Below, one piece after another: positions 44,253-52,819 of a stretch of DNA of 64,000 bases (the first letter of the stretch is position 1; each line of letters begins with the position of its first letter). The notes beneath the pieces were generated by a model, which saw nothing but the letters and a program-made list of their open reading frames with translations, ran no database searches and was not told the DNA's origin. The translations under genes were made by a program, and so were the position numbers. Source of the DNA: Agrococcus jenensis (GTDB taxonomy: Bacteria; Actinomycetota; Actinomycetes; Actinomycetales; Microbacteriaceae); NCBI RefSeq assembly GCF_003752465.1, contig NZ_RKHJ01000001.1, positions 2,666,001-2,730,000 on the forward strand. Direction: 5' to 3'.

Positions 44253-44774
44253 ATGGACGCTCCCCTGCCGCCGCTGCCTGCTCCGCGTCGTGATCGCGCT
44301 CGACTGCCCGAGGGCTACGGTCTCCCCGCCGACGACGACGGCCTGCTCGACTGGGCCGACGTCGAGGCGCGCCTCGTCGCCGCGAAGCACTACTGGATCT
44401 CGTCGGTGCGACCGGACGGCCGGCCCCACAGCATCCCCCGCTGGGGCGTCTGGGTCGACGGCCGCTGGTGGTACGACGGCGCACCGACCACGCAGCACGC
44501 CCGGAACACCCAGCGCAACCCGGCCGTCACGCTCACGCTCGAGAGCGGCACCCAGGTCGTGATCGTCGAGGGCACCTCGGTCGCCACCGGAGCAGAGCCC
44601 GACGGCCCGGGCGAGCGCCTCTCGGCGGCGTTCGGCAAGTACGCCGACGACGGCTACGCGCCCGCGCCGGACGCCTGGTCCGGCGACGACGGCGGCGGGC
44701 TGCGCGTCGTCACGCCCGAGCGGGTGCTCGCCTGGTTCTCGTTCCCGAAGGACGTCACGCGCTTCCGCTGGTGA
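44253..44774 (+). CDS. Pyridoxamine 5'-phosphate oxidase-fold protein
   Basis: 173-residue split-barrel protein: VEARLVAAKHYWISSVRPDGRPHSIPRWGVWVDGRWWYDGAPTTQHARNTQRNP is the PPOX-like FMN/F420-binding core. Actinobacterial members are often F420-dependent reductases or heme-binding stress proteins, with no specific role clear here. ATG at 44253 chosen; an upstream ATG at 44223 adds a short tail that does not match the family. Confidence 0.82.
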   Translation: MDAPLPPLPAPRRDRARLPEGYGLPADDDGLLDWADVEARLVAAKHYWISSVRPDGRPHSIPRWGVWVDGRWWYDGAPTTQHARNTQRNPAVTLTLESGTQVVIVEGTSVATGAEPDGPGERLSAAFGKYADDGYAPAPDAWSGDDGGGLRVVTPERVLAWFSFPKDVTRFRW

Positions 44775-44807
44775 GCACGCGCAGCACCGGCATGCCAGGC
44801 TGAACCC

Positions 44808-45467
44808 ATGGCCGGTGCTCTGCTGTTCGACATGGACGGGACCCTCATCGACTCGGAGCCCATGTGGCACGACCAGATGCGCGTCTTCGCCCGCCACCAC
44901 GGCATCGAGTGGACCGCCGACGACGCGCACTGGACGACCGGCAGGCCGATGGTCGAGTGGGCGGAGCGGATGCGCGAGCGCGGCGTGACGATGGACGCCC
45001 CGTCGATCATCGCGACGGTCGCGGGCGCCGTCGCGGCGCTCGTGCGCGACGACGTGCCGTGGCTGCCCGGCAGCCTCGCCCTGCTCGAGCGCGTCGCCGA
45101 GGCCGGCATCCCCGCGGCGCTCATCACGAACGCGTCGGCGGAGAACGCCCGCGCGATGCTCGAGGCTGCGCCGGAGGGCGCGCTGCGCTTCGCGATCTCC
45201 GCCGACGACGTGTCGCGCTCGAAGCCCGATCCCGAGCCCTACGCCCGCGCGATCGAGCGGCTCGGCGCCGACGCCGCCGCATCCATCGCCTTCGAGGACT
45301 CCGGCAGCGGGGCGCGCGCCGCGACCGCGGCAGGCGCCCGGCTGTGGTTCCTCACGACGCAGCTCACCGCATCCCCGGTGCCGGCCGAGCGCACGATCGG
45401 CACGCTCGCCGACGTCGACGCCGACGAGCTCTTCGCCGCGCTCGGCGGCGCGGTCCCCGCGACGTAG
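44808..45467 (+). CDS. HAD-superfamily hydrolase, beta-phosphoglucomutase-like
   Basis: 219 residues. HAD motifs: LFDMDGTLIDSEPMW (I, Asp nucleophile), ALITNAS (II), SRSKPDPEPY (III Lys) and IAFEDSGSG (IV). The alpha-helical cap between motifs I and II is the class of beta-phosphoglucomutase/phosphatases of sugar phosphates. Substrate unknown. It precedes orn by 9 bases on the same strand and may be cotranscribed. Confidence 0.9.
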   Translation: MAGALLFDMDGTLIDSEPMWHDQMRVFARHHGIEWTADDAHWTTGRPMVEWAERMRERGVTMDAPSIIATVAGAVAALVRDDVPWLPGSLALLERVAEAGIPAALITNASAENARAMLEAAPEGALRFAISADDVSRSKPDPEPYARAIERLGADAAASIAFEDSGSGARAATAAGARLWFLTTQLTASPVPAERTIGTLADVDADELFAALGGAVPAT

Positions 45468-45476
45468 ACTCTGCCC

Positions 45477-46100
45477 GTGGCTGCTGCTGATCGGATCGTC
45501 TGGATCGACTGCGAGATGACGGGGCTCGACCCGTCGGTCGACGAGCTCGTCGAGATCGCGGTCGTCGTCACCGACTTCGAGCTCGAGGTGCTCGACCCGG
45601 GGCTGCAGATCGTCATCAAGCCCTCCGACGCCGCGCTCGCGCAGATGGGCGACTTCGTGCGGACGATGCACGCGACGAGCGGCCTCGACCAGGAGCTCGC
45701 GCACGGCGTCTCGCTCGCCGAGGCCGAGCTCGAGGTGCTCGAGTACGTGCAGCGCTTCGTGCCGGTCGAGCGATCGGCCCCGCTCGGCGGCAACACGATC
45801 GGCACCGATCGGATGTTCATCGCGCGCTACATGCCGACCCTCGACGGCTTCCTGCACTACCGCTCGATCGACGTGTCGAGCATCAAGGAGCTGTCGCGCC
45901 GCTGGTTCCCCCGTGCCTACTTCCAGGCGCCCGAGAAGGCCGGCGGGCACCGCGCGCTCGCCGACATCCTCGAGTCGATCCGCGAGCTGCGCTACTACCG
46001 CCGCGCGGTCTTCACGGACGCGCCGGGCCGTCCGAGCGACGAGCTGCAGGGCATCGCCCGCGAGGTGACCGAGGGATTCGGCGAGCTGCTGCCCGAGTGA
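45477..46100 (+). CDS. orn: Oligoribonuclease
   Basis: 207-residue DEDDh 3'-5' exoribonuclease that removes 2-nt RNAs (pGpG and others). Acidic residues in VWIDCEMTGLDP, Asp in GTDRMFIARYMPTL and HRALADILESIREL (H and last D) are present. GTG at 45477 with no strong ribosome site; the conserved WIDCEMTG block is close to the start. tRNA-His follows at 46203. Confidence 0.95.
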   Translation: MAAADRIVWIDCEMTGLDPSVDELVEIAVVVTDFELEVLDPGLQIVIKPSDAALAQMGDFVRTMHATSGLDQELAHGVSLAEAELEVLEYVQRFVPVERSAPLGGNTIGTDRMFIARYMPTLDGFLHYRSIDVSSIKELSRRWFPRAYFQAPEKAGGHRALADILESIRELRYYRRAVFTDAPGRPSDELQGIAREVTEGFGELLPE

Positions 46101-46169
46101 TCGGCACGGCTGCGCTGCTGATCCGATAGGCGGCGATCGCCCGATGCGGCGATCAGGCTCAGGATGTCG

Positions 46170-46175
46170 TATGCT
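46170..46175 (+). promoter_or_regulatory. Probable -10 element of tRNA-His
   Basis: TATGCT at 46170-46175 lies 27 bases before the tRNA 5' end; the -35 is not clear. Confidence 0.35.
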
Positions 46176-46202
46176 GTCCTGGTTGCGTTTCGAGCGCACA
46201 TG

Positions 46203-46275
46203 GTGGGTATAGCTCAGCTGGTAGAGCGCCGCCTTGTGGTGGCGGATGTCGCGGGTTCAAGTCCCGTTACTCACC
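46203..46275 (+). tRNA. tRNA-His (anticodon GTG)
   Basis: Acceptor GTGGGTA/TACTCAC with one G-T wobble, anticodon arm CCGCC-TTGTGGT-GGCGG with GTG, T arm GCGGG-TTCAAGT-CCCGT with one G-T pair. The additional 5' G at 46202 pairs with the discriminator C73, as expected for tRNA-His. CCA is not fully encoded. Confidence 0.96.
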
Positions 46276-46280
46276 CAGAG

Positions 46281-46307
46281 AGGCCCGGAGGTTCGTCCTC
46301 CGGGCCT
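46281..46307. terminator. Bidirectional terminator after tRNA-His
   Basis: AGGCCCGGAGG and CCTCCGGGCCT form a perfect 11-bp stem with a TTCGT loop, starting 5 bases after the tRNA and ending at the stop codon of the convergent DUF3253 gene. Confidence 0.92.
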
Positions 46308-46586
46308 TCACTCGTCTTCGGGCGCCTGCTCGTCATGGATGCGGCGGATGCGGATGGGCCCGCGCGCGAGCTCCGGATCGACCGGATCCCCGCGCTGCGT
46401 GATGACGACCTCGCCGCGGTCGACGAGCCGTGCGGCCGCCGCTCGTGCGTCGTCCATGCGCGGCCGCCACGCCGTCGGATCGTCGCCCGCCACGCGCCGT
46501 GCCGCGTCGCTCGGGCAGATGGTCGCGCCCGGCCGTCGGGTCGCGAGCAGCTCGAGGATCGCGGTCTCCATCGCGTCGTCGGTCAT
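46308..46586 (-). CDS. DUF3253 family protein
   Basis: 92-residue winged-helix-like protein. ILELLATRRPGATICPSDAARRVAGDDPTAWRPRMDDARAAAARLVDRGEVVITQRGD matches DUF3253. Small, soluble, function unknown. Convergent to tRNA-His; the terminator stem ends at its stop codon. ATG at 46586. Confidence 0.82.
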   Translation of the reverse strand: MTDDAMETAILELLATRRPGATICPSDAARRVAGDDPTAWRPRMDDARAAAARLVDRGEVVITQRGDPVDPELARGPIRIRRIHDEQAPEDE

Positions 46587-46629
46587 GCCGCCATCCTGCC
46601 GCGGCGCGCGCCGCAGCGCATCCGTCCCG

Positions 46630-47466
46630 TCATGCGGGCGGCAGCACCACGCCGATCGGCTCGCGCTTCTCGGCCTGGAAGCGGTCCTCCGTGCGGCCGA
46701 GCGCCCAGTAGCCCGAGAGCGACACCTGCGATCGCTCGAGGCCGCGCTGCGTGAAGAGCTGCTCGCGCATCGCCTTCATCGACTCCCGCTCGCCGTGCGC
46801 GAAGACCTGCACCCGGCCCGCAGGCCATGCGATCGCGCCCACGGTGGCGGCGAGCAGCCCGATCGTCGCCTCGCTCGGCTCGCCTCGGTGCAGCCACTGC
46901 ACCTCGACGCCGTCCGGGTGCCGGAGCGCGATCTCCTCCGAGCCGTCCCTCACCTCGAGCACCGCGATGCCGCGGGCATGCTCGGGGAGCGCCTCGATCG
47001 CGCGCGCGATCGCCGGGAGCGCCGACTCGTCGCCGGCGAACAGGTGCCAGTCGGCGGCGGGGTCGGGCGCGAAGGCGCCACCCGGGCCGCCGAAGACGAC
47101 CCGCTCCCCCGGCTGGACCCGCGCCGCCCAGGGGCCCGCGATGCCGGCGTCGCCGTGCACGACGAAGTCGAGCGCGATCGAGTCGGGCGCGACGGCCCGC
47201 ACCGAGTACGTGCGCGTGACCGGCAGGTCGTCGGGCGCGAGCGTCTCGCGCAGCGCGGCGAGGTCGTAGGGCGGCTCGAGACCGAGCTCGGGCTTCACGA
47301 AGTGGAGCTTCACGTAGGCGTCGGTGAAGTCGTTCGGCACGAAGGTGCGGAACCCCGGGCCGCCGATCCACACCCGCACGAGGCTCGGCGCGATCCGCTC
47401 GGTGCGGACGACCTCCATGACGTGCTGCGGGCGGTTGGGGCGGGGCGCGCGACCGGGGATGCTCAT
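46630..47466 (-). CDS. Siderophore-interacting protein (ferric-siderophore reductase)
   Basis: 278-residue flavoprotein: FAD-binding barrel with TRTYSVRAVAPDSIALDFVVHGDAGIAGPWA (flavin motif RTYSVR), then SIP C-terminal nucleotide domain (WHLFAGDESALPAIARAIEALP and GYWALGRTEDRFQAEKREPIG). It reduces Fe(III) in imported siderophores using NAD(P)H. No siderophore transporter or biosynthesis gene lies nearby. ATG at 47466 chosen; the frame is open further up without similarity. Confidence 0.9.
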   Translation of the reverse strand: MSIPGRAPRPNRPQHVMEVVRTERIAPSLVRVWIGGPGFRTFVPNDFTDAYVKLHFVKPELGLEPPYDLAALRETLAPDDLPVTRTYSVRAVAPDSIALDFVVHGDAGIAGPWAARVQPGERVVFGGPGGAFAPDPAADWHLFAGDESALPAIARAIEALPEHARGIAVLEVRDGSEEIALRHPDGVEVQWLHRGEPSEATIGLLAATVGAIAWPAGRVQVFAHGERESMKAMREQLFTQRGLERSQVSLSGYWALGRTEDRFQAEKREPIGVVLPPA

Positions 47467-47558
47467 GGTGCTCTCGACGCTAGCAGCGGGCCTCATGCGC
47501 GGGCCGTCCCGCGAGCCGCCGCTAGGCTCACGATGATCGTGCAGAGACCGGAGGACGC

Positions 47559-47903
47559 ATGCTGGACCTCGACCAGGGTGCGTTCGAGACGCTCGTCACC
47601 GAGGTGCTCGACGCACTGCCGGATGAGATGGTCGAGGGCCTCGACAACGTCGTCTTCCTCGTCGAGGACGAGCACCCGGACGAGGACCTGCTCGGCATCT
47701 ACGAGGGCGTCGCGATCACCGAGCGCGGGCAGTACGGCTTCGGCGAGCTGCCCGACCGCATCATGGTCTACCGCCTGCCGCACCTCGAGACGACCGAGAC
47801 GCTCGAGGAGCTGCGCGCCGAGGTGCGCACGACGCTCGTGCACGAGATCGCGCACTTCTACGGCCTCGACGACGAGCAGCTGCACGAGCTGGGCTGGGCG
47901 TAG
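47559..47903 (+). CDS. Minimal metallopeptidase family protein (HExxH)
   Basis: 114 residues. The zinc motif HEIAHFYGLDDEQLHELGW is close to the C-terminus, with FETLVTEVLDALPDEMVEGLDNVVFLVEDE upstream, typical of the minigluzincin/DUF1025 family of small actinobacterial proteins. Whether it is an active protease is unknown. ATG at 47559 with GGAGGACG before it. Followed by the composite repeat. Confidence 0.9.
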   Translation: MLDLDQGAFETLVTEVLDALPDEMVEGLDNVVFLVEDEHPDEDLLGIYEGVAITERGQYGFGELPDRIMVYRLPHLETTETLEELRAEVRTTLVHEIAHFYGLDDEQLHELGWA

Positions 47904-47924
47904 CGGCGGCCAGCGCCTCTCCTC

Positions 47925-48161
47925 GGCAGGCTCGTCGAGGAGCAGCCGAAGGCCGCACTCCCTTGCTCGTCGAGTAGCAGCCGAAGGCCGCGTATCGAGG
48001 CGACAGAAGTTGATCTCGATACGCGGCCGGCTCCGCCGGCTGCTACTCGATCAGCGGGGTAGGGCGGCTGCTACTCGATCAGCGCGGGGGTGAAGCCGCC
48101 GCGCTCCGCCCCACCCGCTCGTCGAGTAGCAGCCGAAGGCCGCGTATCGAGACGACGATCA
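47925..48161. repeat. Second block of the composite inverted repeat
   Basis: Contains the same elements as 20363-20864: GCTCGTCGAGTAGCAGC/GAAGGCCGCGTATCGAG halves (right type) near 47925, 47967 and 48119, and GATCTCGATACGCGGCCGG...CTACTCGATCAGC (left type) at about 48011-48053 with a partial copy at 48064. The 255-base gap between the metallopeptidase and the alcohol dehydrogenase is otherwise empty. The last element's GATCA supplies the TGA of the dehydrogenase (48159-48161). Confidence 0.9.
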
Positions 48162-49217
48162 GGCGGTGGCAGCTGCGAAGGTCGCCGTGTCGATCACGAA
48201 GCGGAAGCGCACGTCGCCGTCGACCACCCGGTCGTAGGCCGCATCCACGTCGTCGACGCCGATCCGCTCGATGACCGCGCCGATCCCGTGCTCGGCGCAG
48301 AAGTCGAGCATCTCCTGCGTCTGCCGGATCCCGCCGATGTTCGAGCCGGCGAGCACCTTGCCGCCGCCGATCAGCGAGCCGAGCGACAGCTGCTGCGGCT
48401 CGGGCGGCAGCCCCACGTTGACCATCGCGCCGTGCGGCTTGAGCGTCGAGAGGTACATGCCGAGGTCGAGATCCGCGCTCACCGTGTTGAGGATGACGTC
48501 GAACTCGCCGCGGTGCGCCTCCGCCCAGCCCTCCTCACCGGTCGCGACGGTGCGCGCGGCGCCGAGCTCGGCCGCGAGGTCGGCCTTCGAGAGCGAGCGC
48601 GAGAGCACGGTCACCTCCGCGCCCTTCGCGGCCGCGAGCTGCACGCCCATGTGGCCGAGGCCGCCGAGCCCGACGACCGCGACCTTCGTGCCGGGGCCCA
48701 CACCCCAGCGGTCGATCGGCGAGTAGAGCGTGATGCCCGCGCACAGCAGCGGCGCCGCGACGTCGAGCTCGATCCCCTCCGGGATGCGCAGCACGAAGCG
48801 CTCGTCGACGACGACGTGCTCGCTGTAGCCGCCCTGCGTGACGGTGCCGTCGCGGTCGACGGATGCGTAGGTGCCGACGGTGCCGTTCAGGCAGTCCTGC
48901 TCCTGGTCGGCGGTGCACTGCTCGCACTCGCCGCACGAGTCGACCATGCAGCCGACGCCCACGCGGTCGCCGACGGCGTGCCGGGTGACGGCGTCTCCGA
49001 CCGCCTCGACGACGCCGGCGATCTCGTGGCCGACGGTGAGCGGGAACGGCGCAGCGCCCCACTCGTCGCGGATCGTGTGGATGTCGCTGTGGCAGATGCC
49101 GGCGGCCTTGATGGCGATCACCACGTCGTTCGGGCGCGGGTCGCGCCGCTCGATCTCGGCGATCCGGAACGGCTGGTCGGGTGCGGTCTTCTGCAGGGCT
49201 CGGGTGCGGATGGGCAT
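48159..49217 (-). CDS. NAD(P)-dependent zinc alcohol dehydrogenase, CAD/YahK type (second)
   Basis: 352 residues; paralogue of the enzyme at 32568. Catalytic zinc in [16 protein letters not shown], structural cysteines in [21 protein letters not shown], Rossmann VVGLGGLGHMGVQLA. Probably reduces aldehydes with NADPH. Its stop codon lies in the repeat. ATG at 49217, followed by IRTRALQKTAPDQPFR. No partner gene; physiological substrate unknown. Confidence 0.9.
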   Translation of the reverse strand: MPIRTRALQKTAPDQPFRIAEIERRDPRPNDVVIAIKAAGICHSDIHTIRDEWGAAPFPLTVGHEIAGVVEAVGDAVTRHAVGDRVGVGCMVDSCGECEQCTADQEQDCLNGTVGTYASVDRDGTVTQGGYSEHVVVDERFVLRIPEGIELDVAAPLLCAGITLYSPIDRWGVGPGTKVAVVGLGGLGHMGVQLAAAKGAEVTVLSRSLSKADLAAELGAARTVATGEEGWAEAHRGEFDVILNTVSADLDLGMYLSTLKPHGAMVNVGLPPEPQQLSLGSLIGGGKVLAGSNIGGIRQTQEMLDFCAEHGIGAVIERIGVDDVDAAYDRVVDGDVRFRFVIDTATFAAATA

Positions 49218-49296
49218 GGCGCCTCCTCGTCGTGGGGCATCGTGCGACGCCGGCGGCAAGCCTACGACCGTGCAGCGGCGAGCCCGCCGGGTGCCG

Positions 49297-49773
49297 CTAC
49301 GTCGCGCACACCTCGTCGGCGAGCGACGCCGGGTCGTTCGCCGCGACGTGCGCGTCCTCCTGCTCGCGCCACAGCAGCCACCAGGAGTCGTCGCCGTCGC
49401 GCGCGAGCGCGCGGCTGCGCCGCACGTCCTCCGGCGCCTCGAGCCAGATGGCGCGGGCGGCGTGCTCGCGGCTCTCGAGCGTGAGCGAGCCGCAGCCCTC
49501 GACGATGAGCGGCTCCCCCGGTGACGCGCTGTCCTCGGCGCCCCAGTCACCGACCTCCCAGTCCCAGCGTCGCCAGACCGCGCGCCGTCCGGCGGCGAGC
49601 GGCGCGAGGATGCCGCGCTCGAGCAGCCGGGAGCCGGTCGCGAGGCCGTGCCAGCCGGCGTAGAGGTCGTCCATGTGCAGCACGCGCGCCCCCGACGCCT
49701 CGGCGAGCCGCGCGGCGAGCGCGGTCTTGCCCGCGCCCGAGCGGCCGTCGACGATCGTGATCGGCGTGCGCAT
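49297..49773 (-). CDS. P-loop nucleoside-kinase-like protein in the thiamine transporter operon
   Basis: 158 residues. Walker A GRSGAGKTALAARLAEASGARVLHMDDLYAGWHG looks like uridine/phosphoribulokinase-type kinases, with a MDDLY Asp and an LIVEGCGSLT Walker-B-like strand; the C-terminal half WLEAPEDVRRSRALARDGDD resembles the lid. The substrate cannot be read. The ATG at 49773 overlaps the ykoC-like stop (ATGA), so the gene is translated with the TPP-regulated transporter. A role in phosphorylating an imported thiamine precursor is inference; nucleoside or other substrates are possible. Confidence 0.78.
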   Translation of the reverse strand: MRTPITIVDGRSGAGKTALAARLAEASGARVLHMDDLYAGWHGLATGSRLLERGILAPLAAGRRAVWRRWDWEVGDWGAEDSASPGEPLIVEGCGSLTLESREHAARAIWLEAPEDVRRSRALARDGDDSWWLLWREQEDAHVAANDPASLADEVCAT

Positions 49774-50537
49774 CACCACGAGGCTCCCTCCCAGACGGGT
49801 CGGAACGATCCTGCCGCGATCGAGACGCCGATCGCGAGCGCCGCGACGGCGATCGCCAGGATCAGCAGCACGGCGTCGGCGCGACCGACCGTCGACGGCC
49901 GCGCCCACGTGCGCGTCGGCCCGCCGAACCCGCGTGCCTCCATCGCGGTCGCCAGCGTCCCGCCGCGGCGGAGCGCGACGACGAGCAGGGCGAACGCCGA
50001 CTGCAGCACCCGCCGAACCGCGCCCGTGTCGCCGAGCCCCCGCGCCCGCCGCGCGAGGCCGATCTGCCGCCAGTCCTCGCCGAGCACACCGAACAGCCGC
50101 GTGCCGGCGAGCGCCGCGAGCACGAAGCGGTGCGGCAGCCGCGCGACCTGCGCGAGGCCGTCCGCGAGCCGCGTGGGATCGAGCCCGACGAGCGCGACGA
50201 GCGTCGGCACACCGAGCGCCAGCACGCGCAGCCCGATCGCGAGCGCGAGCTCGATCGATCCGTCGCTGATCGTGGCGAGCCACACCTGCGCGTGGATGCG
50301 CCCCGAGGGCTCGGCGTAGAGCAGCATGCTGACGGCGGAGAGGGGCGCGGCGATGAGCAGCGGCCACGAGCGGCGCAGCACCGTGCGGGCGCCGAGCCCT
50401 GCGGCGGCGAAGACGACGAGCCATGCGCCGAGCGCGACCGCCGCGGTCACGACGTCGATCGTCATCAGCATCGGGATGGAGTAGAGCACGGCAGCCGCGA
50501 GCGGCGTCACCGGGTTGACGCGGTCGAGCGCGCTCAT
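49773..50537 (-). CDS. ykoC: ECF transporter transmembrane subunit (EcfT, YkoC-like)
   Basis: 254 residues, about five to six hydrophobic helices. MSALDRVNPVTPLAAAVLYSIPML opens it, and LARRARGLGD and AMEARGFGG are the two charged Ala-Arg-Gly motifs that couple EcfT to the ATPases. Together with the ykoD-like ATPase and ykoE-like S component it forms an ECF importer for thiamine or hydroxymethylpyrimidine. Start ATG overlaps the ATPase stop (ATGA). Confidence 0.88.
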   Translation of the reverse strand: MSALDRVNPVTPLAAAVLYSIPMLMTIDVVTAAVALGAWLVVFAAAGLGARTVLRRSWPLLIAAPLSAVSMLLYAEPSGRIHAQVWLATISDGSIELALAIGLRVLALGVPTLVALVGLDPTRLADGLAQVARLPHRFVLAALAGTRLFGVLGEDWRQIGLARRARGLGDTGAVRRVLQSAFALLVVALRRGGTLATAMEARGFGGPTRTWARPSTVGRADAVLLILAIAVAALAIGVSIAAGSFRPVWEGASW

Positions 50538-52009
50538 GCCGCAGCCTCGGCCGCCTGCGCGCCGAGCCGGAGCACGCGGTCGCCGAGCACCCGCTCGACG
50601 TCGGCATCGTGGGTCACCGCGACGACCGCGCAGCCCCGATCGTCGACGAGCGAGGCGATGAGCCGCACGAGCTCCTGCCACGTGCGGCGGTCCTGCCCGA
50701 ACGTGGGCTCGTCGAGCACCATCACGCGGGGCGCCGGCGCGAGCACGGTCGCGACCGAGAGCCGCCGCTGCTCCCCGCCGGAGAGCGTGAAGGGGTTGGC
50801 GTCGGCGAGCGCGTCGAGCCGCAGCGCGGCGAGCAGCCCGCCGACGCGCGCGTCGATCTCGGCGGGCGGCAGCCGCAGTGCCCGGAGCCCCGCCGCGACC
50901 TCGTCGCGCACGCGCGCGGCGACGAACTGGTGCTCGGGCTGCTGGAAGACGGTGCCGATGCGCGTCGCGAGCTGCTTGGGCCGCCACCGGATGGGCGCCT
51001 CGGCGGCGACGTCACCGCGCAGCGCCGAGGTGGCCCGCACCGCACCGGCGACCGGCGGCAGCAGCCCCGCGAGCGTGAGGGCGAGCGTCGACTTGCCCGC
51101 GCCGTTCGGGCCGGTGACGACGAGTGCCTCCCCCGCGCGGATCTCGAGGTCGACCGCCGCGTGCACCGGCGCGCCGGCGCGGCCGGAGCGCACGGCGTCG
51201 GCGACGAGCAGCGCGTCGCCCAGCGACCGGCGGCCGCGCGGCACATCGACCGGCAGCCCCGGCACCCAGACGCCGTGCGCCGCGAGCTCGTCCCGGTGGG
51301 CGTCGAGCACCCGCTCGGGCGAGCCGTCGGCCGCTGCACCCCCGCCCGGCTCGAGCACGATGACGCGGTCGACGACCGGGAGCCACGTCTCGACGCGGTG
51401 CTCGACCACGACGAGCGTCGCACCGGTCTCGGCGGTCACGCGGGCGACCGCATCCCGCACCTCCGCGACGCCCACGGGGTCGAGGTTGGCGGTCGGCTCG
51501 TCGAGCAGGATGAGACCGGGCCGCATCGCGATGACGCCGGCGAGCGCGAGCCGCTGCCGCTGCCCGCCGGAGAGCGCCGCGGTCGAGCGGTCGAGCTGCA
51601 CGTCGAGCCCGACCGCGTCGAGCGCGGCGCGCACCCGCTGCCAGATCTCGTCGCGCGGCACGGCGAGGTTCTCGCAGCCGAACGCCACGTCGTCGCCGAC
51701 GCGCGACATGATCGTGTTCGCCTGCGGATCCTGCAGCACGAGCCCGGCGGAGCCGCGGTCGTGCGCGCCCCGCCTGGCCGACGGATGCACGCCGTCGACC
51801 GCGAGCTCGCCGGTCTCGTCGCCCTCGTCCTCGCCGCCGAGCACGCCGGCGAGCGCCGCGAGCAGCGTCGACTTGCCGGCCCCTGAGGGCCCGAGCAGCA
51901 GCACGCGCTCGCCGGGCTCGACGTCGAGGTCGAGCCCGGCGACGGCGGGCGCCGACCGGCTCGCGTGCCGCCAGCCCCACCCGCGCGCGCGGATGCGGGA
52001 GCCGGTCAC
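50534..52009 (-). CDS. ykoD: ECF transporter ATPase, two fused ABC domains (YkoD-like)
   Basis: 491 residues with two complete ATPase domains: GPSGAGKSTLLAAL, ALSGGQRQRLALAG, LILLDEPTANLD; then GPNGAGKSTLALTL, TLSGGEQRRLSVA, VMVLDEPTFG. Fused EcfA-EcfA' is typical of the YkoEDC type. Powers the importer in the cytoplasmic membrane. GTG at 52009 overlaps the ykoE-like stop (GTGA); the frame is open far upstream but with no similarity. Its stop overlaps ykoC (ATGA). Confidence 0.92.
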   Translation of the reverse strand: MTGSRIRARGWGWRHASRSAPAVAGLDLDVEPGERVLLLGPSGAGKSTLLAALAGVLGGEDEGDETGELAVDGVHPSARRGAHDRGSAGLVLQDPQANTIMSRVGDDVAFGCENLAVPRDEIWQRVRAALDAVGLDVQLDRSTAALSGGQRQRLALAGVIAMRPGLILLDEPTANLDPVGVAEVRDAVARVTAETGATLVVVEHRVETWLPVVDRVIVLEPGGGAAADGSPERVLDAHRDELAAHGVWVPGLPVDVPRGRRSLGDALLVADAVRSGRAGAPVHAAVDLEIRAGEALVVTGPNGAGKSTLALTLAGLLPPVAGAVRATSALRGDVAAEAPIRWRPKQLATRIGTVFQQPEHQFVAARVRDEVAAGLRALRLPPAEIDARVGGLLAALRLDALADANPFTLSGGEQRRLSVATVLAPAPRVMVLDEPTFGQDRRTWQELVRLIASLVDDRGCAVVAVTHDADVERVLGDRVLRLGAQAAEAAA

Positions 52010-52617
52010 CGGGAGCGCGACCGACCCGAGGCGAAGCGGTCGAGCACGCCGGTCGCGGCGAGCGCTCGGGTGAGCAGCCAGCCGACGAGACCGGCGAGCA
52101 GGGCGCCGGAGACGACGAGGCAGCCCAGGTAGATCCCGAGGAACTCGGCGCCCTTCGCGAGGTTGCCGGAGGTGAAGAGCTCGAGCGTCCAGGCGGCGAC
52201 GGCGGCGCCGACGCCCGCCAGCATCGCGACCGGGAGGCCGAAGCGTCGGTAGGCGAAGAGCAGGAACACCAGCTCGGCGCCCAGCCCCTGCGCGATGCCC
52301 GAGTACACGGTCTCGATCGACCACTGCGAGCCGAGCAGCATGGAGACGCTCGCGGCGAGCAGCTCGACGAAGAGCGCGGCGCCGGGCTTGCGGATGATGA
52401 GCCCGCCGAGCACGCCGCCGATGAGCCAGATGCCGGCCGCGAGGCCGCCGAAGCCGGGGGTGAGCGCCTCCATCGCGCTGAACCAGACGTAGCCGACGCC
52501 GTTCCAGACGACGAACAGCAGGCCGGTCGCGACGCCGAGGACCGCGGCGACGACGATGTCGACGACGCGCCAGCGGCTGGAGCGGGTGCGCGTGGGCGCG
52601 GGTGCGGTGGTGGTCAT
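52006..52617 (-). CDS. ykoE: ECF transporter S component, thiamine/HMP type (YkoE-like)
   Basis: 203 residues with about six hydrophobic helices (VVDIVVAAVLGVATGLLFVVWNGVG, FSAMEALTPGFGGLAAGIWLIGGVLGGLIIRKPGAALFVELLAA); the Trp/Gly-rich pattern and TPP-riboswitch control fit YkoE, the substrate-binding unit for hydroxymethylpyrimidine or thiamine. First gene after the riboswitch. ATG at 52617. Confidence 0.92.
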   Translation of the reverse strand: MTTTAPAPTRTRSSRWRVVDIVVAAVLGVATGLLFVVWNGVGYVWFSAMEALTPGFGGLAAGIWLIGGVLGGLIIRKPGAALFVELLAASVSMLLGSQWSIETVYSGIAQGLGAELVFLLFAYRRFGLPVAMLAGVGAAVAAWTLELFTSGNLAKGAEFLGIYLGCLVVSGALLAGLVGWLLTRALAATGVLDRFASGRSRSR

Positions 52618-52656
52618 TGCAGTGCCTTCCTCGAGGAGATGGCACGGGTGTGGTGT

Positions 52657-52741
52657 CCTCCCTGCGCTGGCATGATCCAGATCAGGTTTGACGGTCGAAG
52701 GCTTCGGCCTTCCTCTCAGCCCGGCGCACCGGACTCCCGTG
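52657..52741 (-). promoter_or_regulatory. TPP (THI-box) riboswitch
   Basis: On the reverse strand the conserved elements are in order: GGGAGTC start, CTGAGAGG (reverse complement of 52712-52719), a hairpin GAAGGCCGAAGCCTTC, ACCTGATCTGG (reverse complement of 52677-52687) and the closing CCAGCGCAGGGAGG. This fits the TPP aptamer. It lies about 40 bases upstream of the ykoE start and would shut the operon when thiamine pyrophosphate is high. No clear terminator hairpin was identified, so control may be at translation. Confidence 0.95.
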
Positions 52742-52819
52742 ATGCCATCAGTGTAGCCCCGCGGTCCGACCGGCCGGCGGCGCACCGCACGCCCCTCGCG
52801 GCGCGCGTAGGGTGGAGCG

